From Bin87 sp965204685 (GTDB lineage: Bacteria; Chloroflexota; Dehalococcoidia; Lucifugimonadales; UBA3495), in contig OZ242004.1 in assembly GCA_965204685.1 (NCBI GenBank), positions 1,860,001 through 1,924,000 on the forward strand: a stretch of DNA of 64,000 nucleotides. The letters are read 5' to 3'. Positions within the stretch are counted from its first letter, which is position 1. Each line of letters begins with the position of its first letter. The notes under the pieces were generated by a model. The model saw nothing but the letters and a program-made list of their open reading frames with translations, searched no databases and was not told the origin of the DNA. Shown here piece by piece: positions 24,571-32,797 of this stretch. The translations under genes were made by a program, and so were the position numbers.

Positions 24571-25257
24571 ATGAACGGCGATTGCTACAGCATCCTCGGC
24601 GTCCCGGCGGCAGCGACCACGGAAGAGATCCGTGCTGCCTACCGCCGGCTGGCCCGACAGTATCATCCCGACCTCAACGCCGGGCCCGAAGCTGAAGCCC
24701 GCATGAAAGAGATCAATCAGGCGTACGCCACCCTGTCTGATCCGCAGCGCCGCCGCCACTACGATATCTACGGGGTAAGCGAGCCGCCCGCCACCGAGCC
24801 GAGCCGCCGCAGTCAGCGCAATGCTGCCCGCCCCAGCGCAACTCGCCCCGCGCGTCCTCGTACCTATTCTCCGTCATCTCCCCAGCGTGGCGAGGATATT
24901 GAAGCCGCCCTTCTGATTACAGGCCGCGAGGCGAGACAGGGAATGCGCAAAGTATTCCCGGTTACGCGCACGGAGACCTGTCAGCGTTGCCGGGGGACCG
25001 GGTTCGAGCCGGAGGAGACCCTGGAGGCCGGTCAGTGTTGGCGGTGCGCCGGAGAACAGCGGTTGCGGCGGGACCTGTGGCTCAGCGCCACCATACCCGC
25101 CGGCGTCGCTGATGGCCGCCGCCTCCGTCTCCGCGGGCAGGGGAACGCCGGGTTGGACGGTGGAGCCAGCGGGCACATCTACATCACCGTTCGCGTAGCC
25201 CAACACACCAGGCTGCGCCAGGCCATTTCTTTCGTGCTGCGTCACCTCTTCCGTTAG
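24571..25257 (+). CDS. J-domain protein with a reduced zinc-binding region
   Basis: A 228-residue DnaJ-like co-chaperone. The J domain is residues 1-70 with HPD at 32-34, the motif that stimulates DnaK ATPase. A low-complexity linker follows (about 75-110). Then comes a client-binding-like region (DIEAALLITGREARQGMRKVFPV), two Cys pairs CQRC and CWRC (about 137-160) that can make only one zinc site instead of the two in DnaJ, and a short C-terminal beta part (IPAGVADGRRLRLRGQGNAGLDGG). It is much shorter than type I DnaJ (about 375 residues), so it is either a compact variant or a natural truncation. A partner dnaK/grpE is not nearby. Confidence 0.85.
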   Translation: MNGDCYSILGVPAAATTEEIRAAYRRLARQYHPDLNAGPEAEARMKEINQAYATLSDPQRRRHYDIYGVSEPPATEPSRRSQRNAARPSATRPARPRTYSPSSPQRGEDIEAALLITGREARQGMRKVFPVTRTETCQRCRGTGFEPEETLEAGQCWRCAGEQRLRRDLWLSATIPAGVADGRRLRLRGQGNAGLDGGASGHIYITVRVAQHTRLRQAISFVLRHLFR

Positions 25258-25278
25258 TGTTGCGGCTTGGCGCGGCCG

Positions 25279-25518
25279 TCAGGTGCGCGGTGAATTCGCT
25301 CCATCCCTGGCATCAGGGGTGGGCTCGTTGAACGGCTTCCCTTCAACGATAGCTTGCCGCCGCCGCTGGTTCCACTCACGCCAGGCAGCGTCGGCTTCTT
25401 TGTAGCCTGCGATCCGCCCCTGTTCACGTCCTTCCTCTCGTCCCTCTCTGCAGATTTTCTGACGAAACATTGCGGCGAAAACCATGGCGACTCCTCCGAC
25501 CGGGATCGAGCTGAGCAC
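25279..25518 (-). pseudogene. 5'-truncated duplicate of the neighbouring membrane protein
   Basis: The reading frame encodes AFWTVLSSIPVGGVAMVFAA and FRQKICREGREEGREQGR, ending in WREWNQRRRQAIVEGKPFNE PTPDARDG. This parallels the last 75 residues of the gene at 25575-26000 (GFWIIFSPILVEGVAMVFAA, FRQKTRQEGREE, WREWNRRREEAIAEGKPFDE). The first membrane helix and N-terminus are missing and only a GTG within the second helix could serve as start, so it looks like the 3' part of a tandem duplication. It contains an extra stretch REQGRIAGYKEADAA absent from the intact copy. Confidence 0.65.
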
Positions 25519-25574
25519 AGTCCAGAACGCAGCGGCGGATGCAACGTTCGCCGGCGGATGTCCCCGCCGGCCCG

Positions 25575-26000
25575 CTAGCCCCTACTGTTGTTTGTTCCGT
25601 TCCTCGAATCAGGGGTAGGCTCGTCGAACGGCTTACCCTCCGCGATGGCTTCCTCCCGTCGCCGGTTCCATTCACGCCAGGCGATGTTCATTTCTTCTCG
25701 CCCTTCTTGTCGTGTCTTCTGTCGGAAAATTGCGGCGAAAACCATGGCAACTCCTTCTACCAGGATCGGGCTGAATATGATCCAGAACCCGGCGGCGTAC
25801 ACGACATCGCCCATAATAGCCGATGGCGTGTCTCGCCATGATGGCGTGTCAACGTCTATCGCGTGCACGTAGACGTAAAATATGGTGGTGGCGATGAAAA
25901 AGATGCTGAACGTCCAGAAGTGGGGCCTGATGCGTCGCACCGGCACAGTGAATATCGACGCCCGTTCCGCATCGTCATCGTATCGAATGGTGTCGTTCAC
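25575..26000 (-). CDS. Two-TM membrane protein with charged C-terminal tail
   Basis: A 141-residue protein. After a polar N-terminus (MNDTIRYDDDAERASIFTVPVRRIRP) come two membrane helices, at about 29-48 (FWTFSIFFIATTIFYVYVHA) and 66-94 (VVYAAGFWIIFSPILVEGVAMVFAAIF), then a strongly charged helical tail (RQEGREEMNIAWREWNRRREEAIAEGKPFDEPTPDS). The tail motif WxEWNxRRxxAxxEGKPFxEP is shared with the truncated copy downstream and resembles tails of other small proteins in which coiled coils follow membrane helices. Function unknown. Confidence 0.65.
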   Translation of the reverse strand: MNDTIRYDDDAERASIFTVPVRRIRPHFWTFSIFFIATTIFYVYVHAIDVDTPSWRDTPSAIMGDVVYAAGFWIIFSPILVEGVAMVFAAIFRQKTRQEGREEMNIAWREWNRRREEAIAEGKPFDEPTPDSRNGTNNSRG

Positions 26001-26052
26001 ATCCTAAATCCTGTGAGCGTTGTCGATCAAGGTCGGGTTTGGCCGATCACGG

Positions 26053-27585
26053 TCAGACCAGCTCCCGAGCGCGGTACTGCAGTGCCTCCGCGAGATGCGC
26101 CGGTCCTATCCGTTCGGCTCCGGCAAGATCGGCAACCGTGCGCGCTACTTTGACCACCCGGTGCAGCGCCCGGGCCGATAGGTCCAGCTGCTGCGATGCC
26201 CGCTGCAGCAGCGCCTGCGCGTCATCCTGAAGCTGACAATGCTCCCAGATCATCGATCCGGACATTTCGGCGTTCGACAGGCCGCGAGTCTCCGATCCCT
26301 CGGCAAACCGGGCCTCCTGCATGGCGCGCGCCGCCGCTACGCGTTCCCGCACCGCGGTTGAGCTCTCGGCCTCCGCCCGACCCAACAGGTTTTCGTATTC
26401 CACCGGCGGGACCTCCACGAAGATGTCAATGCGTTCCAGCAGCGGCCCGCTGATGCGACGCTGATACCGGGCACGGGCCGACGGGCTGCATACGCACTCC
26501 TTGCGCGGATGCGAGGCATAGCCGCACGGGCACGGGTTCATCGCTCCCACCAGCATGAAACTCGCTGGGTAGGTCACTGTGCCGCTGACCCGCGTGATGG
26601 TCACCGTCTTGTCCTCCAGGGGCTGCCGCAGCGATTCCAGCGCGGCGTGCCCGAATTCTGGCAGTTCATCCAGGAAAAGCACTCCCCGATGGCTCAGCGT
26701 GATCTCGCCGGGGCGCAACATGCGACCCCCGCCCACCAGGCCGGCGTTGGATATGGTGTAGTGCGGCGCGCGGAACGGCCGCTGGGCTACCAGCGGGCTG
26801 TCCGGCGGCAGGTTGCCGCTCACGCTGTAGATCTTGGTGACGTCCAGCGCCTCGTCGGCGGTCAGATAGGGCAGGATGCCGGGCAGCGCGCGAGCCAGCA
26901 GCGTCTTGCCCGAACCCGGCGGCCCGCTCAGCAGAATATTGTGGAAACCCGCAGCGGCTACTTCCAGAGCCCGCTTGGCGTGGTCCTGCCCCCGGATGTG
27001 GCATAAGTCGGTGCTGCCGGGCTGTTCGCGGTTACCGTTGAGGTGGACGCCGTTTTGTGGAAACGGTGATATCGCCGTCTCCCCCTGGAGATGGGACATC
27101 AGCTGTGCCAGCGTATCGACGGGATACACCCGTACTCCGTCCACCAGGGCGGCTTCGGCCGCATCGACCGCCGGCACGTAAACCGAGCTTATGCCCTGGT
27201 CCCGGGCCACGGAAACCATCGGCAGGATGCCGGCGGTATGGCGCAGCCCGCCGTCCAGCGACAGCTCGCCCAGGAAAATCGCTGGCTCACTGGTAGGCGG
27301 CGCCTGTCCGGTGCTGAACAATATTCCCACCGCGATGGGCAGGTCGTAGGCCGGCCCGGCCTTCTTCAGATCTGCGGGCGCCAGGTTTACGGTGATGCGT
27401 CGCATGGGGAACTCGCAACCGCTGTTGCGCAGCGCCGCCCGCACCCGCTCCTTGGCCTCCTGTACCGCGGTATCCGGGAGGCCGACGATGTGAAAGGCCG
27501 GCAGTCCCGGCGAAATGTCCGTCTCCGCTTGAATTATCTGGCCGTCCAACCCAATGACGGCGCACGTCTGCGCAGTTGCCAACAT
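26053..27585 (-). CDS. comM: YifB/ComM-family Mg-chelatase-like AAA+ ATPase
   Basis: A 510-residue protein. N-terminal Lon-protease-like domain S5-fold (MLATAQTCAVIGLDGQIIQAE to about residue 170), then the AAA+ Mg-chelatase domain with Walker A GPPGSGKT (about 219-226), Walker B FLDELPEF (about 298-305) and the C-terminal helical lid (LDLSARALHRVVKVARTVADLAG). ComM is a hexameric helicase that promotes branch migration during uptake and recombination of foreign DNA by natural transformation (known for the Vibrio/Haemophilus protein). GGAGG lies before the ATG. A complete protein of normal length. Confidence 0.92.
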   Translation of the reverse strand: MLATAQTCAVIGLDGQIIQAETDISPGLPAFHIVGLPDTAVQEAKERVRAALRNSGCEFPMRRITVNLAPADLKKAGPAYDLPIAVGILFSTGQAPPTSEPAIFLGELSLDGGLRHTAGILPMVSVARDQGISSVYVPAVDAAEAALVDGVRVYPVDTLAQLMSHLQGETAISPFPQNGVHLNGNREQPGSTDLCHIRGQDHAKRALEVAAAGFHNILLSGPPGSGKTLLARALPGILPYLTADEALDVTKIYSVSGNLPPDSPLVAQRPFRAPHYTISNAGLVGGGRMLRPGEITLSHRGVLFLDELPEFGHAALESLRQPLEDKTVTITRVSGTVTYPASFMLVGAMNPCPCGYASHPRKECVCSPSARARYQRRISGPLLERIDIFVEVPPVEYENLLGRAEAESSTAVRERVAAARAMQEARFAEGSETRGLSNAEMSGSMIWEHCQLQDDAQALLQRASQQLDLSARALHRVVKVARTVADLAGAERIGPAHLAEALQYRARELV

Positions 27586-27741
27586 ACCGAGTCCTCCGTG
27601 GTTGATATAATCACCGCCGGTTGGCGGCTTGCCAGCACAGTATCATCAGCGAACAGGCGTTCGCTATTGCTGCGTGTCATCAAATTTTTCGGCGCTTTCC
27701 CGCCTTTGCTATCGTCGCAGCCCTAATCTATACTTGCGCCA

Positions 27742-28563
27742 ATGGACCTGAATTTTGAAATCGGCGATCCGCAGCGACCGCGTGGCCACGCGATCCTGTA
27801 TTTTCGCGTGGACACCGAGCCCGACAACGTGTACGGCACCTACATCATCACCCTGCCCATCACTGCCGATCTGACCAAGTACGTCCCGCCCTTCCTGGCC
27901 GCGCACTTGGGCAGCGCCGGCTCCGGCCCGCTGGCCAACTTCTCCGCCTTCGCCATGCCGCCAATGTCCGAGTTGGTGGAAGGCGGCTACGAACAACTGG
28001 TCCGCCTGGCCAATGTCCGGAACGACGACCTGGTCTACGGCGGCAGCATGTTCTCGTACGACCTGGCCCGCATGATGGAATCGGTGGCCCAGGCCGTCCA
28101 GGAATACGCCGACTCCTGGTTCCGAACCGGCGGCGAGGAGGGCGTCTCCACCCTTCCCGCCGGGGACGCCGCCATTCCTCTGGGCGGCTCCTCTCCCCTG
28201 GCCGGCGCCGTGGATGCCGACGAGGGCGACAGCCTGGGCGTAAACGAAGTGCTCTGGAGTTTCATGAGCGAGGGCGACCGCCTGGCCGAAATGGGCCGGC
28301 TGCTGGGTCGCCTGCGCTTCGCTCAGGAAGGCAACGATTCCGCCGCCATCGCCGACATCATCGCGGAGATGACCGCCCTGGGCCGGCACCTGCCCGATGA
28401 GTTTGGCATCGGCTCGCTGGTTGACGCCGCCAACGACACCACCCCGAACGGCGTGCAGTTGGCCCAGCTGTATCTCGACCGCTGCTACCGGCTTTCATCC
28501 GGAGATACCGAGCAGGTGCGCCGCATCGACGAGGCCATCAAGAATCTGCAACGGCGAGGGTGA
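27742..28563 (+). CDS. Conserved-looking hypothetical protein
   Basis: A 273-residue soluble protein. The N-terminal third is a mixed strand region (GHAILYFRVDTEPDNVYGTYIITLPITADLTKYVPPFLAAH); a loop rich in Gly, Ala and Asp lies at 130-160; the C-terminal third is helical (DRLAEMGRLLGRLRFAQEGNDSAAIADIIAEMTALGRHLPDEFG). It has no Cys cluster, no ATPase motif and no signal peptide. The gene is divergent from comM and ends in a strong hairpin. I do not recognise the family. Good codon usage and clean boundaries make it a real gene. Confidence 0.7.
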   Translation: MDLNFEIGDPQRPRGHAILYFRVDTEPDNVYGTYIITLPITADLTKYVPPFLAAHLGSAGSGPLANFSAFAMPPMSELVEGGYEQLVRLANVRNDDLVYGGSMFSYDLARMMESVAQAVQEYADSWFRTGGEEGVSTLPAGDAAIPLGGSSPLAGAVDADEGDSLGVNEVLWSFMSEGDRLAEMGRLLGRLRFAQEGNDSAAIADIIAEMTALGRHLPDEFGIGSLVDAANDTTPNGVQLAQLYLDRCYRLSSGDTEQVRRIDEAIKNLQRRG

Positions 28564-28578
28564 TCAAACCCTCGCCGT
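28551..28578. terminator. Hairpin at the end of the hypothetical gene
   Basis: ACGGCGAGGG and CCCTCGCCGT form a perfect ten-base stem around TGATCAAA. The stop codon is inside the loop, so the hairpin forms at the very end of the message. It lies between convergent genes; there is no long T-run. Confidence 0.6.
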
Positions 28579-28629
28579 TCGCATCGTGATCCGGGAGCGG
28601 CCAATCCGGTCGCGCTTTTTGTTTCCCCG

Positions 28630-29538
28630 CTACGCTCGTGGGTGGCTTCGCTCGTATTCGGCGCGGACGTGCGAATCGGTCAGATGCGTATACACCTGCG
28701 TCGTGGAGATGCTGGAGTGTCCCAGCAACTCCTGCACGTGGCGCAGGGACGCCCCGTTCTGCAGCAGATGGGTGGCGAAGCTGTGCCGCAGCGTGTGCGG
28801 AGTGATCTTCGGGTCCACGTCAGCGGCCTTGGCGGCCGTTTTCAGGATGCTCCACACCCATTGCCGGGTGAGCCGCTCTCCGCGCTGGTTCAGGTACAGG
28901 GCGGTTTCGCCCTTTTTGTCGCTCAGTAGCTCAACGCGGGCGCCGCCGATGTACTCCCGCAGGTTCGACAGCGCGTCGGGGTAGAGGTAAACGATCCGCT
29001 CCTTGGAACCCTTGCCCCAGGTGCGGATGAACCCCTCCTCAAAATCGATGTCCTGCACGTTCAGCGCCACCAGTTCGCTTACCCTCAGCCCGGTGGCGTA
29101 CAGCAGCTCCAGGATGCTGGCGTCCCGGCGCCCTTCCGGCGTACCGGTGTCTGCCGCAGTGGTCAGCAGGCGCTTCACGTCCTCCTCGGAGATGTACTTG
29201 GGAACCGTCCGCCCCACCCGTGGCGAGCCCAGATTCTCGGTCGGGTCTTCGGTTATCAGCCCGTTGGCGCTGAGGTATCCGAAGAACGACCGCACCGCCG
29301 CCACCTTGCGGGCGGTGGTGGTGTCCCGGTACTTGCGGTTGTCCCTCAGTTCGCTGATGTATGCGTTGAGGAGGTTGATGTCCACCAGACGCCAGACTTC
29401 CTGATCTTCGGAGTTGAGGCTGTCCGCGACGAACTCCCGGAACTGGTTCAGGTCGTTGCTGTAGGCGTCCAGCGTGTTCTGGGAAAAGCCCCGCTCAACG
29501 ACGAGGTGTTGCAGAAACGAATTTACCGTTTGCTTCAT
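28630..29538 (-). CDS. XerC/XerD-type tyrosine recombinase
   Basis: A 302-residue site-specific recombinase; ATG 29538 is chosen because the conserved N-terminal core-binding domain starts there (MKQTVNSFLQHLVVERGFSQNT). The catalytic domain has Arg in ATGLRVSELVAL, Lys in GKGSKERIV, HTLRHSF (His and second Arg), LGHSSI (His) and the nucleophile Tyr in TTQVYTHL, all intact. Length and layout match chromosomal XerC/XerD that resolve chromosome dimers at dif during division, or a related integrase; no att or dif site was identified nearby. Single gene, convergent with the hypothetical gene. Confidence 0.9.
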   Translation of the reverse strand: MKQTVNSFLQHLVVERGFSQNTLDAYSNDLNQFREFVADSLNSEDQEVWRLVDINLLNAYISELRDNRKYRDTTTARKVAAVRSFFGYLSANGLITEDPTENLGSPRVGRTVPKYISEEDVKRLLTTAADTGTPEGRRDASILELLYATGLRVSELVALNVQDIDFEEGFIRTWGKGSKERIVYLYPDALSNLREYIGGARVELLSDKKGETALYLNQRGERLTRQWVWSILKTAAKAADVDPKITPHTLRHSFATHLLQNGASLRHVQELLGHSSISTTQVYTHLTDSHVRAEYERSHPRA

Positions 29539-29685
29539 GATTTCCGCCAGTGGGCCGGTGTACCCTGCCCGGCTCCGCCTTGCTTCCCCGTCAGCCGGGT
29601 GGTGTGGCGAGCGTGTTGCGCTATTTTTGTACATCCAAACCGCGGACGTCATTCGGCGAACGATGCGGGATTTGGCGAATTCCGT

Positions 29686-30153
29686 TTACACGAGGCTGAA
29701 AACTCCCACCGACGCTACCGTGACCACCGCCGCATGGACAATCAGGCTTGCGGCAATTGACGCCAGCAGCCGGCCCCGGCGCATCCCGGCCACCTCCAGG
29801 GTCAGCGTGGTAACATACACCCCGGCCCACGGCGTGACGATCAATACTCCCCATACGCCCCAGCGGTCCAACGCCCGCAACAGCCGTTGGCTGCGACGTC
29901 GCAGCATCCACCTTACCGCCGCTCGAACCGGCTCGGGACGCATGCGCAGCATTACTCTCAACACCCCCGTCCCCTGCTCCGCCCGGCGAAACAGCGCCGA
30001 GATCACCAACGCCGGCAGCATGTTGAACACCACGGACACCACGGCAACCAGCGCCGGCTCCAGTCCCAGCCCCACGCCCAACGGAATGGAGACCAGTTCC
30101 TCGCCGATGGGCGATGCGGCGGTCAGCGCCACCGCTACGTACTTGGCCCACAA
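29686..30153 (-). CDS. Small integral membrane protein (small-multidrug-export family-like)
   Basis: A 155-residue membrane protein. It begins YVAVALTAASPIGEELVSIPLGVGLGL, with the E-x-x-S-I-P-x-G block typical of the Sm_multidrug_ex (PF06695) group, followed by VVSVVFNMLPALVISALF. A basic cytoplasmic loop (RPEPVRAAVRWMLRRRSQRL) precedes GVWGVLIVTPWAGVYVTTLTLEVAGM and a last helix. This group is related to the DedA/SNARE-associated scramblase fold; the transport role suggested by its name is weakly supported. It is upstream of the Xer gene but 147 bases away, so co-transcription is possible. Confidence 0.65.
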   Translation of the reverse strand: MWAKYVAVALTAASPIGEELVSIPLGVGLGLEPALVAVVSVVFNMLPALVISALFRRAEQGTGVLRVMLRMRPEPVRAAVRWMLRRRSQRLLRALDRWGVWGVLIVTPWAGVYVTTLTLEVAGMRRGRLLASIAASLIVHAAVVTVASVGVFSLV

Positions 30154-30234
30154 ACTCGCGGCCTCCGCAACCCGCTGACCGGACGGCTACCCCCGCATCC
30201 CACGCGGCTAACCCCTACGATAGCAGACTTGAAC

Positions 30235-30456
30235 ATGATGCCATTAATTGTACTTGCCGTTGCCCTGCAGGCCGGCGGCGAACCCGCTGACCTGTCCTTC
30301 CTGGCCTACCTGGACATTTGGATCATCGGCGGTCTGGTGATGCTGGCGGTGGTGGTAGTCGTGGGCAAATGGCTCTACGGCAAGTTCCGCCGCCGGCCCG
30401 ACGATGATGACCTGTACTACGACGAGCGGTACGACGGCTACGACTACGAATGCTGA
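30235..30456 (+). CDS. Small single-TM protein with acidic, Tyr-rich tail
   Basis: A 73-residue protein, the second ATG (30238) being equally possible as start. One membrane helix (LDIWIIGGLVMLAVVVVVGKWLYG) is followed by KFRRR and a very acidic, tyrosine-rich end (PDDDDLYYDERYDGYDYE). Its N-terminus may be cleaved or form a second short hydrophobic piece (MPLIVLAVALQAGG). It is directly followed by a repeat B element that begins at the stop codon. No family recognised. Confidence 0.55.
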   Translation: MMPLIVLAVALQAGGEPADLSFLAYLDIWIIGGLVMLAVVVVVGKWLYGKFRRRPDDDDLYYDERYDGYDYEC

Positions 30457-30457
30457 T

Positions 30458-30512
30458 GTCATTGCGAGCGCAGCAACGTCACCCCGCACTTGATGCGGGG
30501 GCGGCAATCTCG
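30458..30512. repeat. Repeat B, short variant with internal hairpin
   Basis: GTCATTGCGAGCGCAGCAAC at the left, GCGGCAATCTCG at the right, enclosing CCCCGCACTTGATGCGGGG, a perfect hairpin. The same left end and the related CCTGCACTTGCCGCAGG hairpin occur in the copy at 43438-43547. Confidence 0.75.
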
Positions 30513-30533
30513 TTAGCGTAGCAACGGCGGTCA

Positions 30534-30671
30534 TTATCGCGCCGCGGGATAGACATGCTCGTAACCACAGTGCCGCAACATCAGAGCAATGGCGCCTATT
30601 TGGAGAATTATCGCTGCAATGCCGGTAACTATGCCCAAAGCCGTGCCCGGAAACCGGCTAACGCCGCCCAT
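30534..30671 (-). other. Possible remnant of a small membrane protein
   Basis: A 45-codon frame reading GTALGIVTGIAAIILQIGAIALML, clearly membrane-like, with an ATG at 30671 but only a weak ribosome-binding site. The frame is open further upstream without a start. It lies beside other small membrane genes, some of them broken. The rest of 30513-30805 shows nothing else. Confidence 0.3.
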
Positions 30672-30805
30672 TTTCCGTCCGCACGCGACTCCGGTGACGA
30701 TGCCAGGCGCATCGGGGCCAACATCAAGGAGCAGAAGGCTCCCCCGACGGGGAAATGTCCGGCGTTTGAAAGTTCACGTCAAAACCCTTTTCAACGGCGT
30801 TCGCC

Positions 30806-31114
30806 CTATCGACTGGCCTTGTAGTAGGCGCGAATTGCCACCACCCCGATGACGGCCGCCACCGGAGGCGAGGCGAGGGCGACCCACAAACCGCCGACCG
30901 CTAGCATGACGACTGCGGACAGGAAGCCCAAGCTCAGGCCGGTGATGAGACCGTAGAACACGCTCTTGCCCGTCACGTCGCCGCGCTCCCGCTCCTCGAA
31001 CACGCGGGCGGCGATGATGCACGTCAGGACGGGCACCAGGCCGAACCACAGCAGGGCGATGAGAATCATGGCATCGATGTTCCATCCGCCGCTGAAGTGT
31101 TGGGTGAAATTCAT
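30806..31114 (-). CDS. Small three-helix membrane protein
   Basis: A 102-residue protein with GAGGAG before the ATG. The start MNFTQHFSGGWNIDAMILIALLWFGLVPVLTCIIAARVFEE is followed by RERGDVTGKSVFYGLITGLSLGFLSAVVMLAVGGLW and a last helix with a basic end (IRAYYKASR). The opening is nearly the same as that of the broken gene upstream (31216-31520), showing a local gene family. The middle loop is charged and probably cytoplasmic. Function unknown. Confidence 0.65.
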   Translation of the reverse strand: MNFTQHFSGGWNIDAMILIALLWFGLVPVLTCIIAARVFEERERGDVTGKSVFYGLITGLSLGFLSAVVMLAVGGLWVALASPPVAAVIGVVAIRAYYKASR

Positions 31115-31215
31115 TACAGCTCCTCATGCCGATACCGCCGGCCGGTTGACGAAACGAGTTGGCGGCGGGTCGTGTGCCTGCCGCCAGTCTACCAATGGGA
31201 CGCGCCTCCTCGTAG

Positions 31216-31520
31216 TCAGCAGTTCAGCCTGCCCACCAAGCGGCTCCATAGATAGCACACCAGCGCGGACAGGGCCGCGCTGACCGCCGCGCCCGCCAGA
31301 TACATGCTGGGATTGATCAGCACGCCAAGGTCCCAGCGGATGTAAGCCAGCGTCATGGGTTGCAGGACAATCATCGCAATTCCGCAGAACACGCCCAGAG
31401 TCACTCTACCCGCGACGCTGACGCCACGGATCCATCGGGTACTAGGCCGAACCAGAGGATGGCGAGCAGGACGATGGCCTCTACGTTCCAGCCATCCGAG
31501 TAGTGCTGCAGGAAGTTCAT
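31216..31520 (-). pseudogene. Broken paralogue of the adjacent membrane protein
   Basis: The first frame reads MNFLQHYSDGWNVEAIVLLAILWFGLVP and then ends within 11 codons; another frame continues RWIRGVSVAGRVTLGVFCGIAMIVLQ and ends at 31216 with ALVCYLWSRLVGRLNC. The first part parallels MNFTQHFSGGWNIDAMILIALLWFGLVP of the gene at 30806-31114. Compared with that gene, the segment equivalent to LTCIIAARVFEERE is missing at the break, so a deletion with loss of frame is the simplest reading. Confidence 0.65.
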
Positions 31521-31550
31521 CGGCGTCCTCTCGTGATGGCGGCGTGGGCG

Positions 31551-31853
31551 TCAGTCGGGCTCAGTGCGGAAGAACAGGCGGATGAGCACCGGCCCGAGGA
31601 CCGTGGGGACGATGGGCGCAGCGTAGACGAACCAGCCGGTCCACGGCAGTTGAGCGAACGAGTAGGCGATCCCGCCCAGGACGACGGCGACCACGATGCC
31701 GGCGACGGTGCCGGACGTCCGGTCCCAGCCAAAGCGTCGCCCGGCCCAGACGCATGCCGCCACCGGAACCGCAACGAACCAACAGGCCACCACTCCCAGC
31801 ATGACGAGGATCGCGCCTAGCGGGATTTCGAACCCGAGGAGATATGCGTTCAT
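31551..31853 (-). CDS. Small membrane protein
   Basis: A 100-residue protein when started at ATG 31853; an upstream GTG at 31955 would add 34 polar residues. Helices: MNAYLLGFEIPLGAILVMLGVVACWFVAVPVAACVWAG, then GTVAGIVVAVVLGGIAYSFAQLPWTGWFVYAAPIVPTVLGPVLIRLFF. The MN start, size and three- to four-helix layout resemble the genes on either side. The upstream region lacks a good ribosome-binding site. Function unknown. Confidence 0.5.
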   Translation of the reverse strand: MNAYLLGFEIPLGAILVMLGVVACWFVAVPVAACVWAGRRFGWDRTSGTVAGIVVAVVLGGIAYSFAQLPWTGWFVYAAPIVPTVLGPVLIRLFFRTEPD

Positions 31854-32048
31854 GCTGGGCCCCGCGGCCGACCCGCCAGTAGCCGTGTCCGAACCCTCGA
31901 CCTCGGCCCGGCTTCCGCTGGTTCCTGCTGGGGGTTCACCGTTGTCTCGCTCCACGGTCTGGTTGCTTGATGCCGTACCTCCGCTGCTGCTGCTGGATCG
32001 ACGGCACCTTGATGCTGTTCTTTTCGCTGACCGCCACCATGGCCCTGG

Positions 32049-32402
32049 TCAGGATTCCGGCGTCGGCTTTGATGTGTACCGGCGGCTGGCCCGATAGCGG
32101 CAGTACCGGTAAATTATTGCTGGCCCCGCGATTGCGACCACCGGCGGCGCTACGCCCAGGAACCAAATCATGCCCGGCAGATATGCCCAGGGTGTTACGA
32201 TAGCAGCCAGACCTATTGCGGTCAGGAAACCGTACAGCAGGCCCAATGGGGCCGATATTCCCAGCATTCGTTTTCCGTAGCGCCAGCCGGCGATGACGGA
32301 GGGCAGGAGTGGCAGCACGGCGAAGTAGAGGATGATGCCGGCGGCGACCCAATACGTCAAAATATCAAAGTCTGTGCCGGTTCCGAAAACCTGGGCGTTC
32401 AT
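32049..32402 (-). CDS. Small membrane protein
   Basis: A 117-residue protein with GGAG before its ATG. Sequence starts MNAQVFGTGTDFDILTYWVAAGIILYFAVLPLLPSVIAGWRYG, followed by GISAPLGLLYGFLTAIGLAAIVTPW and MIWFLGVAPPVVAIAGPAIIY, then a basic end (RYCRYRASRRYTSK). Three to four membrane helices. It is the first gene of the minus-strand group of small membrane genes (32402 to 30806), one of them broken. I recognise no family. Confidence 0.6.
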   Translation of the reverse strand: MNAQVFGTGTDFDILTYWVAAGIILYFAVLPLLPSVIAGWRYGKRMLGISAPLGLLYGFLTAIGLAAIVTPWAYLPGMIWFLGVAPPVVAIAGPAIIYRYCRYRASRRYTSKPTPES

Positions 32403-32550
32403 TTCACAACTCCGTTACTCCCGACAGCGGAGATGAGCCGGCGGATTCTGGTGAACCCTGCCGGCCCAGACGATGTTTCACTCCTTACCTAATACCCCAT
32501 ATCAAAAGCGGTCGCTACCTGTTGCGCCTCCTCACGCGCACCCATATTGT

Positions 32551-32684
32551 CTTTTACATCGATGGACAGGATGAATAGGATGCTGGCCATACCGTCGCGG
32601 CGTTCCGCTCACAGCAGCGTCCCAGCATCCGGGACGCAGACAATAATCAATCAAATCCTGTCCATCCTGTGCATCGATGTAAAA
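32551..32684. repeat. 134-base inverted-repeat element
   Basis: Ends TTTTACATCGATGGACAGGA (continuing TG) and its complement CATCCTGTGCATCGATGTAA (continuing AA), 22 bases with one mismatch. The interior contains AGGATGAATAGGATG and CAATCAAATCCTGTC. It sits in the gene-free stretch 32403-32797 upstream of the molybdoprotein gene; the rest of that stretch shows nothing further. The TCCATCCTGTCCATCCATG upstream of 20995 is related. Confidence 0.75.
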
Positions 32685-32797
32685 TTATCCCGGCCGTCGT
32701 TTATAGCAGGTACGCGTGCGGTTGCGCCTGACGTTTGACAGGATTCTGCGGATTTTATACCCTCCGCTATCAACGTCGGCATCAGGAGTGCGCGCAG

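Noticed and set aside
24332..24574. Small frames crossing the tRNA-Pro gene
   Set aside because: They overlap a perfect tRNA cloverleaf and only exist because of its palindromic arms.
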